64,000 nt of DNA from JBPEWY01 sp965224095 (GCA_965224095.1 OZ245039.1:992001-1056000), one strand, 5' to 3'. Positions 53,150 through 63,004 are shown, numbered from the stretch's first letter. Notes: generated from the letters alone by a model not told the origin. Program-made: numbers and translations.

Positions 53150-54171
53150 TTATGAATAGCGCCAGGACGTTTAGAGATCGCTTTTTTCTGGTAATTAAAG
53201 GGCTGGCCATGGGAGCAGCTAATAAAGTTCCCGGGGTATCGGGAGGTATTGTTGCTTTCGTAGTTGGTTTTTACGAAGAATTTATCTATTCGCTTCAGAA
53301 GATTAATGCAAAAGCTTTCCTCCTGTTAATTAATGGTCGGTACAAGAGTTTTGTACAGTATATTAACGGAAGATTCCTGGGGCTCCTCATACTTGGAATG
53401 CTTATCAGCTATTTTAGTGTTTCAAAAGTACTGGATTACTTTATTCAGAAAAAAGAATTATTTGTCTGGGCGGCTTTTTTCGGAATGATCATAGGATCGA
53501 TCTATTATATTGCAAAGGATTTTAAAAGCTGGAACCGGCAAACCGTTACTTCGCTGATTGTAGGAACTCTGGTGGGGCTATCTATTAGTTTTCTGAGCCC
53601 TGCCAAGGAAAACGATCATCTTCTTTTTGTTTTTTTCTGTGGAATTATCAGTGTCTCCGGGATGACACTTCCCGGCCTCTCCGGATCCTTTATTTTAATT
53701 CTCCTGGGAAATTACGTATTGTTACTGGTTGATTCGGTGAATGCACTTTACGACACTTTTGCAGATATTTTCCGCGGTGATTTTAGCTTTACGGAAAATG
53801 CTGAAAGAGTACGGAACCTTAAAATTCTTGCGGTATTTACACTTGGATCGGCTACCGGTCTGGTTACTTTATCACATTTACTTAATTATGTACTCAAACA
53901 CTACAAACATATAACCACAGCAATAATTATCGGGTTTATTTCAGGATCGCTGGGTGTGGTTTGGCCCTGGAAAAAAACACTCTTTAAGCGAAATGCAGAT
54001 GGTACTTTTCTGTTAGACTCAAATGGAGACAAGATTATTAAAAATTATCAGCGTTATATTCCCGATTTTTCAGATACGGAAACATGGTGGGCCTTTGGTT
54101 TCATCATCTTGGGAGTATTGATAGTACTGGCACTTGATTGGTATGGAAAAAAAACGCGAAAAGTCAAATAA
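53146..54171 (+). CDS. DUF368 membrane protein, second copy
   Basis: A 341-residue paralogue of the preceding protein with the same signatures (KGLAMGAANKVPGVSGGIVAFV and GMTLPGLSGSFILILLGNYV), but with Asn in place of Asp in the first motif (AANKVPG versus AADVVPG) and a longer loop before the last helix. The pair probably arose by tandem duplication and may form a heteromer or act on different lipids. Its 3' end overlaps aroE by 29 bases. Confidence 0.92.
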   Translation: MIMNSARTFRDRFFLVIKGLAMGAANKVPGVSGGIVAFVVGFYEEFIYSLQKINAKAFLLLINGRYKSFVQYINGRFLGLLILGMLISYFSVSKVLDYFIQKKELFVWAAFFGMIIGSIYYIAKDFKSWNRQTVTSLIVGTLVGLSISFLSPAKENDHLLFVFFCGIISVSGMTLPGLSGSFILILLGNYVLLLVDSVNALYDTFADIFRGDFSFTENAERVRNLKILAVFTLGSATGLVTLSHLLNYVLKHYKHITTAIIIGFISGSLGVVWPWKKTLFKRNADGTFLLDSNGDKIIKNYQRYIPDFSDTETWWAFGFIILGVLIVLALDWYGKKTRKVK

Positions 54172-54904
54172 ACGATTCGGGTTAATCGGAAAGAATATCT
54201 CGTATTCTTTTTCCCGAAACTACTTTACACAGAAATTCCAGGCGCTTGGACTGAATCAATATTCTTATCAAAATTTTGATCTGGACTCTCTTTCCCAATT
54301 CCCTGAAATACTCTCAGAACACCCTGATATAAAAGGTTTGAATGTTACTATTCCGTATAAGGAAAAGATCATTCCCTACCTGTATAAAGTTCATAAAACG
54401 GCCAAATCTATCGGAGCGGTCAATACTATTAAATTTGGAAAAAAGGGATTAATCGGGTACAATACCGATCATTACGGGTTTAAAAAATCTATTAAACCCC
54501 ATTTAAAGCCGCATCATAAAAAGGCTCTGATTTTAGGAACCGGAGGCGCCTCCAAGGCTATAAAGTATGCCCTTAACAAAATGGAAATTACCTTTCTTTC
54601 AGTGAGTCGGACACCCAATGCGGAAGAAGGTATCATCGGATATCATCAGATAAACGATAGGTGTTTGGCAACCTATACCGTGATTATAAATTGTACTCCG
54701 CTTGGTACTTTTCCAAATATTTCGGAAAAACCGGAACTCCCTTATCACCTTCTTGGAAAACAACATTTACTTTTCGATTTGGTATACAATCCGGAAGAAA
54801 CAACATTTATGCGATTGGGAAGAGAACAGGGTGCCCGATGTATTAACGGTCTTGCCATGTTGGAACAACAGGCGGAAAAAGCCTGGAAAATCTGGAATTC
54901 TTAA
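54143..54904 (+). CDS. aroE: Shikimate dehydrogenase
   Basis: AroE reduces 3-dehydroshikimate to shikimate with NADPH in aromatic amino-acid synthesis. The ATG at 54143 gives 253 residues, starting MEKKREKSNKRFGLIGK. Substrate-binding motifs are ISYSFSRNYF and NVTIPYKEKI (catalytic Lys), the cofactor loop is GTGGASKAIKYAL, and INCTPLG and GLAMLEQQAEKAW follow. Length is typical. Confidence 0.95.
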   Translation: MEKKREKSNKRFGLIGKNISYSFSRNYFTQKFQALGLNQYSYQNFDLDSLSQFPEILSEHPDIKGLNVTIPYKEKIIPYLYKVHKTAKSIGAVNTIKFGKKGLIGYNTDHYGFKKSIKPHLKPHHKKALILGTGGASKAIKYALNKMEITFLSVSRTPNAEEGIIGYHQINDRCLATYTVIINCTPLGTFPNISEKPELPYHLLGKQHLLFDLVYNPEETTFMRLGREQGARCINGLAMLEQQAEKAWKIWNS

Positions 54905-55019
54905 AAAAACAGCCTTCTTTTACTTCCCATATTTTTATAAGCCTTTCAAAATGCTTTGACAATTAAACAGTTGTTAGTATCTTACCCTATGAAAGTGATA
55001 GCGAACCCTAAACATTTTT

Positions 55020-56990
55020 ATGATGTTAGAAGAAAAAAAGGATAACCTGCCTGAGGCAGAAGGAATAGAGGAACTTAAAGATACGCATAGCGAAGAAGAA
55101 GTTACCGGTAACAAAGCTGAGGAAGACAAGGAGGAAACGGAAGACAAGGAAGAAACAATGGAATCTCAGGTGGAAATGGAAACACCTGAAGAAATGGAAG
55201 CTGCCGGAGCAGCTGGTGCTGAAAATTCAGAAGATGCGGAAGATAAGGAAAACGAGAAAAGACACGAAATTCCAATGTTAGATTACCATGCCATGAGTCT
55301 TGATGAATTGGTATCTGAAATGGAAAGGTTGCTGAAAAATGAAAAAGTACAAGCTATCAAGAATCACATTGATAGTATTCGTTCTGAGTTCAATCTGAAA
55401 TTTCAGGAATTACTGGATGAAAAAAAAGAAGAATTTGTTCAGAAGGGAGGAAATGCTATTGATTTTCACTACACAACACCTGTAAAAACCCGATTTAATA
55501 ACGCTTACAGAGATTATAAAGAAAGCAGAGCTCTGTATTATAAAAACCTGGAACAAAATCTTAAACAAAACCTTACGGTGCGTCTTGAGATCATAGAAGA
55601 ACTAAAGGGGCTTATTAATGTTGAAGAAAATATCAACACCACCTACAAACACTTTAAAGACATACAGGATCGATGGAGAACCGCAGGGCCCGTACCGCGC
55701 GTACATTATAATGACGTTTGGCGAACCTACCATCATCACGTAGAGATATTTTACGATTTTTTAGATCTCAATCGGGATTTAAGAGATCTCGATTTCAAAC
55801 ACAATCTGGAGGAAAAACAAAAGTTAATAGAAAAGGCAAAGGTTTTATTGAACGAATCCGATGTTATCAAAGCATTTCGGGAACTCCAGGTTCTGCATAA
55901 GGTATGGAAAGAAGATATTGGCCCGGTTGATAGGGAACATCGGGAAGACATTTGGAATCAATTCAGCAATATCACTAAAACGCTTCACCAAAAACGGCAG
56001 GAGTACTATAAGAATCTGGATCAGGTTTATGAGGAGAATCTGATTAAAAAACAGGAAATCATAGCTGCTATCGCCGAAATAGCCGAACGCGAAGTGAATT
56101 CTCATAGTGTATGGCAAAAACATATCAGGGAGATTGAAGCGCTCAGAGAAGAATTCTTTAAAGCCGGAAGAGTTCCAAAAAATGTCAATGAACAAACATG
56201 GGCCGCTTTTAAAGATGCCGTCAGGGCTTTCAATCGTAATAAGAATACCTTTTATAAAAACCTTAAAAAAGAACAGCATAAAAATTTAGACAAAAAACTG
56301 GAATTGGTTAAACTTGCCGAATCGTTAAAAGACAGCGAGGATTGGAATGAAACTACGCCTTTGATGAAAAAAATTCAGGCAGACTGGAAACAAATTGGTC
56401 ATGTACCCAGAAAGCATTCTGACCGGATCTGGGAACAGTTTAAATCCGCTTGTAATTATTATTTTGATCGCCTGCACGCCCAGCGCAGGGAAGCCAATAA
56501 AGGAGAATTTGAAGCCTTTGAGAAAAAGAAAAAATTCTTAGATCAGTTTAAAGAATTTCAGTTGGGCGGAAACAAAGAGGAAGATCTTATCACCGTTAAA
56601 AAGCATATTGAGGAATGGAAATCTATTGGCAGAGTTCCCTTTAATAAACGAAGCATTGAATCTAAGTTCAACAAAATTCTGGATGCTCTTTTCAAAAAAA
56701 TGAACCTGGAAAAGCGGGAATCGGAACTTATTAAATACAATAACAAACTAGAACAGTTGGCAAACTCCGACGGAGACCGATTACTGCAAAATGAACGGGT
56801 CTTTATACGTAGAAAGATTGACGAAGTTAAAAGTGAAATTCGGCAACTGGAAAATAACCTGCAATTTATTAATGCCGATGCAAACAATCCTGTGGTTATG
56901 GAAGTTCAAAAAAATATCAATAAACACAAGGAATCTCTTTCACTCTGGAAAGCCAAACTGGTTAAGATCAGAAACCTGGAAGAAGAGTAA
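55020..56990 (+). CDS. DUF349 repeat protein
   Basis: The 656-residue cytoplasmic protein has a very acidic, Glu-rich N-terminal region (about 1-85) and then at least five DUF349 units, recognisable by W-(x)3-GxVP-type motifs (TAGPVPRVH, KEDIGPVDREH, FKAGRVPKN, KQIGHVPRKH, KSIGRVPFNK). A coiled-coil end follows. Function unknown; DUF349 proteins are abundant in Bacteroidota and Actinobacteria. It lies 115 bases after aroE. Confidence 0.92.
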   Translation: MMLEEKKDNLPEAEGIEELKDTHSEEEVTGNKAEEDKEETEDKEETMESQVEMETPEEMEAAGAAGAENSEDAEDKENEKRHEIPMLDYHAMSLDELVSEMERLLKNEKVQAIKNHIDSIRSEFNLKFQELLDEKKEEFVQKGGNAIDFHYTTPVKTRFNNAYRDYKESRALYYKNLEQNLKQNLTVRLEIIEELKGLINVEENINTTYKHFKDIQDRWRTAGPVPRVHYNDVWRTYHHHVEIFYDFLDLNRDLRDLDFKHNLEEKQKLIEKAKVLLNESDVIKAFRELQVLHKVWKEDIGPVDREHREDIWNQFSNITKTLHQKRQEYYKNLDQVYEENLIKKQEIIAAIAEIAEREVNSHSVWQKHIREIEALREEFFKAGRVPKNVNEQTWAAFKDAVRAFNRNKNTFYKNLKKEQHKNLDKKLELVKLAESLKDSEDWNETTPLMKKIQADWKQIGHVPRKHSDRIWEQFKSACNYYFDRLHAQRREANKGEFEAFEKKKKFLDQFKEFQLGGNKEEDLITVKKHIEEWKSIGRVPFNKRSIESKFNKILDALFKKMNLEKRESELIKYNNKLEQLANSDGDRLLQNERVFIRRKIDEVKSEIRQLENNLQFINADANNPVVMEVQKNINKHKESLSLWKAKLVKIRNLEEE

Positions 56991-57199
56991 ACGGCCGTTG
57001 GCTTTCATTAAGGTTACGCATTTTCTTCAGAGCTACATTTTACCAGGGGCTAAATATCTGATTTCCATGTTATTTTTAACACTTTTTGATCAAAATTAGT
57101 GTCTTTCTTCATTTTTAATCTGGCAAATGATAATTGTTAGCTTAATTACTTTTTTCGTTTATAATTTTGGTACTTGATTAAGTCTCAATTATTATCGTT

Positions 57200-58648
57200 A
57201 TGGGAGATTCAAGAGGTTTATCCGCGAGGCTAATATCCAATATGGAAAAAGTAGTGGATATTCAAAGTAAGGTAATCTATTTTTTATTGAGCCTTATTGT
57301 TGCATTTGCCATGACTTACTGGCTTCATGAGCCGGAATTTGATCAGGCCCAGACCTATGTGCTCTTTTTGTTATTCTTTGCTATAGGATTGTGGATTACC
57401 GAGGCTATTCCGCCCTTTGCCGTGGGTCTTTTGGTTTTTGGGTTCCTCATTTTTGCTATGAACCATTATTACGGTCAGATAGATCCGGAAAACACCAGGG
57501 AATACTATTTAAAGTATGTGAATTCCTGGTCTAACAGTGTTATTTGGATAATGCTGGGTGGTTTTTTTATGGCCGAATCCATGAAAAAAGTCGGACTAGA
57601 CAAGATACTTTTCAGATGGTCGGTAATGCGATTCGGCACCTCACCCAAATTCATCCTCCTCGGTTTAATGCTAACAACCGCTATATTTTCCATGGTCATG
57701 TCAAATACGGCTGTTACCGCTATGATGATAGCTTCCGTTGTACCCTTTCTCGGTAAAATTGATAAAGTTTCTCCAGGGCTCTCTAAATCGTTATTAATTG
57801 GTATTGCCGCAGCTGCTTCCATAGGCGGTATGGGAACCTTAATCGGGTCGCCCCCAAATGCCATTGCTATTGAAGCACTAAATCATCACGGTATACAGAT
57901 TGGATTTCTTGAATGGATGATGGTTGGTTTTCCCACAGCACTCATACTCACCATGTTACTTTGGTATTTTCTTTCCAGAAAATATATTTTGTCAAACAGT
58001 CAGATAGTGCTCGAATTAGACGAGCGTACAACAGCGGTTAAAAATGCATTTCCGAAAATAGCACTTTTAAAGAAGCGGGTGGTTTTTGCTGTACTTTCGT
58101 TAACATTCATTTTCTGGTTAACCGAAAAAGTTCACGGAATCCCTGCAGCTATTGTCTCACTTTGCCCTATCGTATTACTCACCATCTCGGGAATCATAAA
58201 TGGCGATGATGTACGAAAACTACCCTGGGATACACTCATGCTCGTTGCAGGCGGGCTGGCCCTTGGTCTGGCAATCAAAGAAACAGGGCTCGCACATCAT
58301 TACGTTGAAAAAATTCAGCAGTTTGAAATCAACTTTTATTTCATGGTTTTTTTATTTGCCCTGCTCACCGTAATTCTTTCAAACGTTATGAGTAATACGG
58401 CTACCGCTACCATCTTAATCCCGGTAGCAATCATTCTAACCTTTAACAATCCCGTAGTTCTGCCTCTGGTTATCGGTTTATGTGCTTCCACCGCGCTTTT
58501 ATTCCCTATTTCAACCCCGCCAAATGCCATAGCCTATAGTACCGGAAAACTGCAACAAAAAGATTTCAGATTCGGAGGATTGTTTATAGGTATTATCGGG
58601 CCATTGGTGGTATCAATCATAGTGCTTGCCATATTCTCTATTTTATAG
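57200..58648 (+). CDS. SLC13/DASS family anion transporter
   Basis: The 482-residue membrane protein has about eleven helices and the DASS fold with two helix-hairpin signatures, ending in MSNTAVTAMMIA and MSNTATATILIPV (Ser-Asn-Thr sodium/carboxylate sites). A mid-protein GSPPNAIAIEAL is matched by STPPNAIAYSTG. It should import dicarboxylates or similar anions with sodium. It sits next to pckA, which fits a C4-dicarboxylate role, but the substrate is inferred. Confidence 0.9.
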   Translation: MGDSRGLSARLISNMEKVVDIQSKVIYFLLSLIVAFAMTYWLHEPEFDQAQTYVLFLLFFAIGLWITEAIPPFAVGLLVFGFLIFAMNHYYGQIDPENTREYYLKYVNSWSNSVIWIMLGGFFMAESMKKVGLDKILFRWSVMRFGTSPKFILLGLMLTTAIFSMVMSNTAVTAMMIASVVPFLGKIDKVSPGLSKSLLIGIAAAASIGGMGTLIGSPPNAIAIEALNHHGIQIGFLEWMMVGFPTALILTMLLWYFLSRKYILSNSQIVLELDERTTAVKNAFPKIALLKKRVVFAVLSLTFIFWLTEKVHGIPAAIVSLCPIVLLTISGIINGDDVRKLPWDTLMLVAGGLALGLAIKETGLAHHYVEKIQQFEINFYFMVFLFALLTVILSNVMSNTATATILIPVAIILTFNNPVVLPLVIGLCASTALLFPISTPPNAIAYSTGKLQQKDFRFGGLFIGIIGPLVVSIIVLAIFSIL

Positions 58649-58677
58649 AGTATAACCTTCGTTTTTAACTATTTATG

Positions 58678-58693
58678 TAAAGAATATTCTTTA
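58678..58693. repeat. 16-bp perfect palindrome upstream of pckA
   Basis: TAAAGAATATTCTTTA reads the same on both strands. It lies 82 bases before the pckA ATG and 30 bases after the stop of the transporter gene. The half site ATTCTTTA occurs again nearby (from about 58712). It could be an operator of a dimeric regulator, or a weak hairpin. Confidence 0.4.
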
Positions 58694-58774
58694 AAACACA
58701 TGATATACATCATTCTTTAATAAGGCATTTATTGGGAACTTTATTATAGTGTTAACGATCAAAATCACGATATC

Positions 58775-60370
58775 ATGTCAAAGACTTTTAATTTAAAGAA
58801 TTACGGAATTAATACAGAAAACGTTTTTCGAAATACCAGTGTTCCTACGTTATATGAGATTGCACTTACCAAAGAAAAAGGTACGGCAATATCCAATGTA
58901 GGTTCGCTCATGGTTTATTCCGGAGAAAAAACCGGACGAAGCCCGAAAGACAAACGTATAGTTAAACATCCTGATTCTGAGGAAAATATTGATTGGGGGC
59001 CTATTAACATTGCCCTGGACGAACACACTTTTATGGTAAATCACGAGCGTGCCATTGATTATTTGAATATTTGCGATCATTTATTTGTGGTAGACGCTTT
59101 TGCAGGCTGGGATCCGAAATATCGTCTTAAAGTAAGGATTATTTGTACCAGGGCTTATCATGCCCTTTTCATGCAGAATATGCTTATTATGCCAAGTGCA
59201 GAAGAATTGGAAAATTTTGGAAAACCCGATTATGTAATTTTTAATGCCGGAGGTTTTCCTGCTAACCAATATACGTCCAATATGACTTCCAAGACCAGTA
59301 TTGATTTAAACCTGGAGCGTAAGGAAGTTGTTATTTTGGGAACACAATATGCCGGTGAAATGAAAAAGGGTATTTTTTCAATAATGAATTATTTAATGCC
59401 ACTTGAAAACGTTCTTCCCATGCATTGTTCCGCTAACGTAGGTGAACAGGGAGATGTTTCCATTTTATTCGGCTTGTCGGGCACGGGAAAAACTACCCTT
59501 AGTGCCGACCCGAAACGCAAGTTAATTGGCGACGATGAACACTGCTGGACCGACGAAGGTGTATTTAATATTGAAGGAGGGTGTTATGCCAAAGCCATTA
59601 ATCTTTCCGCTGAAAATGAGCCGGACATATACAATGCCATCAAATTTGGTACGGTCCTGGAAAATGTAGGGTACGATAAAACCACCCGGGAGGTTGATTA
59701 TACCGACACCTCTATTACCCAAAATACCAGGGCCTCATACCCTATTGACTATATTGAAAATGTTCAAATTCCCTGTATGGCAGGGCATGCCGAAAATATC
59801 ATTTTTCTAACTTGCGATGCGTTTGGTGTATTACCTCCTATCAGTAAACTTTCTCCCGAGCAGGCCAGCTATCATTTTATTTCGGGTTATACTGCCAAAG
59901 TAGCCGGAACTGAGATGGGAGTTACCGAACCTCAAGCTACATTTAGTGCCTGTTTCGGAGCCGCCTTTATGATGTGGCACCCTAATAAGTATGCCGAGCT
60001 TCTGGCACAAAAGATCAAAAATCACGAAGCTACTGCATGGCTTGTTAATACGGGTTGGACCGGAGGTGGCTATGGCACTGGATCGCGTATTAAACTTAAA
60101 TATACACGAGCAATGATAGATGCTATTCACCATGCTGCTTTTAAAACAGTACCTTTTAAAGCAGATCCGGATTTCGGTTTTTTAATTCCGGAAAACTGCC
60201 CTGAAGTACCTTCGGAAATTCTTACTCCCAAAAACACGTGGGAGGACAAAGAAAAGTATGAGTTGGAAAAAAGTAAACTGATTGGTCTTTTCAATAAGAA
60301 TTTCGAACAATTTGCCGAAGGGGTAAATTCAGATATTCTCAATGCCGGGCCCCGACAAAAAGTAATGTAA
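58775..60370 (+). CDS. pckA: ATP-dependent phosphoenolpyruvate carboxykinase
   Basis: PckA converts oxaloacetate and ATP to phosphoenolpyruvate in gluconeogenesis. The 531-residue protein has the kinase P-loop GLSGTGKT at 233-240 after HCSANVGEQGDVSILF, the metal/substrate motif IGDDEHCWTDEGVFNIEGGCYAK, the RxxY-type oxaloacetate site TGRSPKDKRI near residue 50, and TGWTGGGYGTGSRIKL near 430. It is complete. Followed by a strong terminator shared with rny. Confidence 0.97.
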   Translation: MSKTFNLKNYGINTENVFRNTSVPTLYEIALTKEKGTAISNVGSLMVYSGEKTGRSPKDKRIVKHPDSEENIDWGPINIALDEHTFMVNHERAIDYLNICDHLFVVDAFAGWDPKYRLKVRIICTRAYHALFMQNMLIMPSAEELENFGKPDYVIFNAGGFPANQYTSNMTSKTSIDLNLERKEVVILGTQYAGEMKKGIFSIMNYLMPLENVLPMHCSANVGEQGDVSILFGLSGTGKTTLSADPKRKLIGDDEHCWTDEGVFNIEGGCYAKAINLSAENEPDIYNAIKFGTVLENVGYDKTTREVDYTDTSITQNTRASYPIDYIENVQIPCMAGHAENIIFLTCDAFGVLPPISKLSPEQASYHFISGYTAKVAGTEMGVTEPQATFSACFGAAFMMWHPNKYAELLAQKIKNHEATAWLVNTGWTGGGYGTGSRIKLKYTRAMIDAIHHAAFKTVPFKADPDFGFLIPENCPEVPSEILTPKNTWEDKEKYELEKSKLIGLFNKNFEQFAEGVNSDILNAGPRQKVM

Positions 60371-60395
60371 TAATCAACTAATACCATGTATTAAA

Positions 60396-60422
60396 AAACC
60401 CCTTGAAGTTTTCAAGGGGTTT
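60396..60422. terminator. Bidirectional terminator between pckA and rny
   Basis: AAACCCCTTGAA and TTCAAGGGGTTT pair perfectly around a 3-base loop (GTT), followed by T-rich sequence on the plus strand and preceded by an A-run that acts as U-tract for the minus strand. It lies between convergent genes. Confidence 0.93.
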
Positions 60423-60447
60423 GTTTATATAGTACTAATATAACAGA

Positions 60448-62016
60448 TTATTTAGCAACGTTTACCGCACGGGTTTCTCTGATAACCGTTACTTTAACCT
60501 GTCCGGGATAAGTCATATCCGTTTGTATTTTCTGAGATATTTCAAACGATAACTGCGCCGCTTTGTCATCGCTTACTTTTTCGCTTTCCACGATAACCCT
60601 TAATTCTCTTCCTGCCTGTATGGCATATGCCTTCTTAACACCGGTAAAACCAAAAGCTATGTCTTCCAGGTCTTTCAGTCGCTGGATATACGAATCCAGT
60701 ACCTGGCGCCTGGCGCCGGGACGCGCACCACTAATGGCATCACACACCTGAACAATAGGAGCCAGTAAGGTTTTCATTTCCACTTCGTCATGATGAGCAC
60801 CAATAGCATTGCATACATCTTGTTTTTCACCGTATTTTTCTGCCCATTCCATTCCCAGAATAGCATGTGGTACTTCTGTTTCCGTATCCGGTACTTTCCC
60901 TATATCATGCAATAATCCGGCTCGTTTGGCAAGCTTCGGATTCAGCCCGAGTTCGGCAGCCATAACACCACATAATTTGGCAACTTCACGAGAATGCTGC
61001 AACAGGTTTTGTCCGTAAGAAGAACGGTATTTCATCCTTCCCACCGCCTTAATTAGTTCCGGGTGTAATCCGTGAATTCCCAAATCAATTACCGTTCGTT
61101 TTCCTACCTCGATAATTTCTTCCTCAATTTGTTTGCTCACCTTTTTAACCACTTCTTCAATACGTGCCGGGTGAATTCTTCCATCGGTCACTAATCTGTG
61201 AAGTGAAAGTCTGGCGATTTCTCTTCTCACCGAATCAAAACAGGAAAGAATAATAGCTTCCGGAGTGTCGTCTACTATAATTTCAACACCGGTAGCGGAC
61301 TCTAATGCACGTATATTTCTTCCTTCCCTTCCAATAATCCTTCCCTTTACATCGTCCGATTCAAGATTAAAAACAGAAACACAGTTTTCAACGGCCTCTT
61401 CGGTACCGATACGTTGTATCGTATTAATTACTATTTTCCTTGCTTCCTGTTGCGCCGTGAGTTTTGCTTCTTCAACCGTTTTTTGAATAAATGTCATGGC
61501 ATCGCTTTTAGCATCTGTTTTCAACGATTCTATAAGCTGTGCTTTTGCATCTTCGGCAGCCAGGCCGGAAATAACTTCCAGTTGTTCTACCTGATTTTTG
61601 TGAAGTTTATCTAATTCCGATTGCTTTTTTTCCAGGTATCCAAGCCTGTAATCGTAATCTTTTATTTTATTTTCTGCTTCTTTATTGAGCTTCTTCTGTT
61701 TTGCCAGCTCATTAGATACCTGAGATTCTTTATCCCGCGTTCTTTTTTCCGCTTCCGATATCTTCTTGTCTTTTGATGTAATTACCTTTTCATGTTCTGC
61801 TTTTAACTCGAGAAATTTTTCCTTGGCCTGAAGGATTTTATCCTTTTTAATGGTTTCTCCCTCCTTTCTGGCCTCTTTTAGAATAGCATCGGCATCCCGC
61901 TTTGCATTGGTGATTGTCCGGGAAGCTTTACCGCGTTCCAATATTTTAGCAATTAAAAAACCTAAAACCAAACCAACTACTCCTACAATAATAAGTGTTG
62001 TATCCATCGTGTCCAT
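60448..62016 (-). CDS. rny: Ribonuclease Y
   Basis: RNase Y is a membrane-anchored endoribonuclease that starts mRNA decay. The 522-residue protein has one N-terminal membrane helix (LIIVGVVGLVLGFLIAKIL, about 8-26), a long coiled coil (about 30-200), a KH RNA-binding domain (GRIIGREGRNIRALE, about 227-241), an HD domain with the metal pair HD in LLHDIGKVPDTE, and a C-terminal domain. A second ATG three codons on is possible. The gene begins 13 bases after the 6S-like RNA ends. Confidence 0.97.
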   Translation of the reverse strand: MDTMDTTLIIVGVVGLVLGFLIAKILERGKASRTITNAKRDADAILKEARKEGETIKKDKILQAKEKFLELKAEHEKVITSKDKKISEAEKRTRDKESQVSNELAKQKKLNKEAENKIKDYDYRLGYLEKKQSELDKLHKNQVEQLEVISGLAAEDAKAQLIESLKTDAKSDAMTFIQKTVEEAKLTAQQEARKIVINTIQRIGTEEAVENCVSVFNLESDDVKGRIIGREGRNIRALESATGVEIIVDDTPEAIILSCFDSVRREIARLSLHRLVTDGRIHPARIEEVVKKVSKQIEEEIIEVGKRTVIDLGIHGLHPELIKAVGRMKYRSSYGQNLLQHSREVAKLCGVMAAELGLNPKLAKRAGLLHDIGKVPDTETEVPHAILGMEWAEKYGEKQDVCNAIGAHHDEVEMKTLLAPIVQVCDAISGARPGARRQVLDSYIQRLKDLEDIAFGFTGVKKAYAIQAGRELRVIVESEKVSDDKAAQLSFEISQKIQTDMTYPGQVKVTVIRETRAVNVAK

Positions 62017-62028
62017 ATATTTAGTATA

Positions 62029-62199
62029 AAAAAAGCCTACATCGGTGAGAAGTTTTGTACAAACTCCTATAAACAGGTTTAAGGCTACCGAACTGCTTAA
62101 GGATCCGGTTACAAGACCGGCATGCTTTTACAACCCGAACTCACCTTTTTCAAAAATATTAATGTTGAGTTTGTCAAAAATAAATTACCAATGTAGGCA
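62029..62199 (-). ncRNA. ssrS: 6S RNA, flavobacterial type
   Basis: On the minus strand this ~170-base segment has the layout of 6S RNA, which binds sigma70-type RNA polymerase. The ends pair: GCCTACATTGGT at 62187-62198 with ACCGATGTAGGC at 62035-62046 (12 bases, one G-U). A second helix is ACAAACTC with GAGTTTGT, and a central bulged region contains a small hairpin CCGGT-CTTGTA-ACCGG. A seven-base T-run follows the last stem. It lies between zapA and rny, and ssrS is a zapA neighbour in many bacteria. The upstream AAAATTTG is one base off the -7 consensus. The identification rests on structure and context. Confidence 0.75.
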
Positions 62200-62231
62200 G
62201 TAATCAAATTTTATTTAAAAGAACGTATTTG

Positions 62232-62522
62232 CTAACTAAGTTGCTCTAACAAAAGTTTATTTAACGAATGTAATCGTTCTTTTGCCAGGGCAATATCGCT
62301 TTCTTTATCTATGCTCTTTTGTTCCGCCTGCGATGCAAACTGCAGGGCGCACATAGCTAAAACATCCTGTTTATCACGAACCGCATAACTCTGCTCAAAT
62401 TGCTTTATTAACTTTTCAATCTTCTTAGCCGCTTTTCGCAGACCTTCCTCCTGATTCGGGTTAATTGTAAGCGGATACACTCTATCCGCAATAGTCAATT
62501 TGATTTTAAGCTTGTCGTTCAT
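62232..62522 (-). CDS. zapA: Cell division protein ZapA
   Basis: ZapA bundles FtsZ filaments at midcell. From the ATG at 62522 (MNDKLKIKLTIADRVYPL) the protein has 96 residues: an N-terminal beta region with YPLTINPNQEEGLRKAA and a C-terminal coiled coil (about 50-95). Length and pattern are typical. It follows the ZapB-like gene and precedes the 6S-like RNA. Confidence 0.9.
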   Translation of the reverse strand: MNDKLKIKLTIADRVYPLTINPNQEEGLRKAAKKIEKLIKQFEQSYAVRDKQDVLAMCALQFASQAEQKSIDKESDIALAKERLHSLNKLLLEQLS

Positions 62523-62538
62523 AATCAATGTAAGAACA

Positions 62539-62829
62539 TTATTCGGATAACTGGGTAATACAATGATCCAGTTCCCGAATGAGCGTATTTATTTTAAGCT
62601 TAGCTTCTGTATTATTGTCATTACTGCCAAGCATTGAATTTGCCATTTTAAGTGATTGATATTTTTCCTCCCAGTCTTCAATATGCTTTTCAAGCTCCGA
62701 TCTGGTGGTCTCTAAAGCCGATACTTCCTCGGTAAGTCTGGTATTCATCTGTTTTAAAAGCTCCATTTTATGAAGCAATTTACTAATCCGATTTTCAAGA
62801 ACATCAACAATTTCAGAGATTTCACTCAT
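62539..62829 (-). CDS. ZapB-like coiled-coil protein
   Basis: The 96-residue product is one long coiled coil (ISEIVDVLENRISKLLHKMELLKQ onwards to about residue 60), followed by a short helical tail (KLKINTLIRELDHCITQLSE). There is no membrane segment. It resembles ZapB in size, charge pattern and location before zapA, so it may link ZapA to the divisome or nucleoid. No conserved catalytic feature; the role is inferred. Confidence 0.7.
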   Translation of the reverse strand: MSEISEIVDVLENRISKLLHKMELLKQMNTRLTEEVSALETTRSELEKHIEDWEEKYQSLKMANSMLGSNDNNTEAKLKINTLIRELDHCITQLSE

Positions 62830-63004
62830 CGTGTAAATTCAATACATATAAACACAAAGTTAACATACCTGACTCTAGTTCGCAACAGTTTTCCGAAAAT
62901 ATTGAGAATTTATCTGATTGTAAAAAATAATGGCCCGGTTTTAGCACCTAATGTTTTATGTTATATTTGATTTAATTACATTAGCCGTAGAACCAAAACA
63001 TTCT

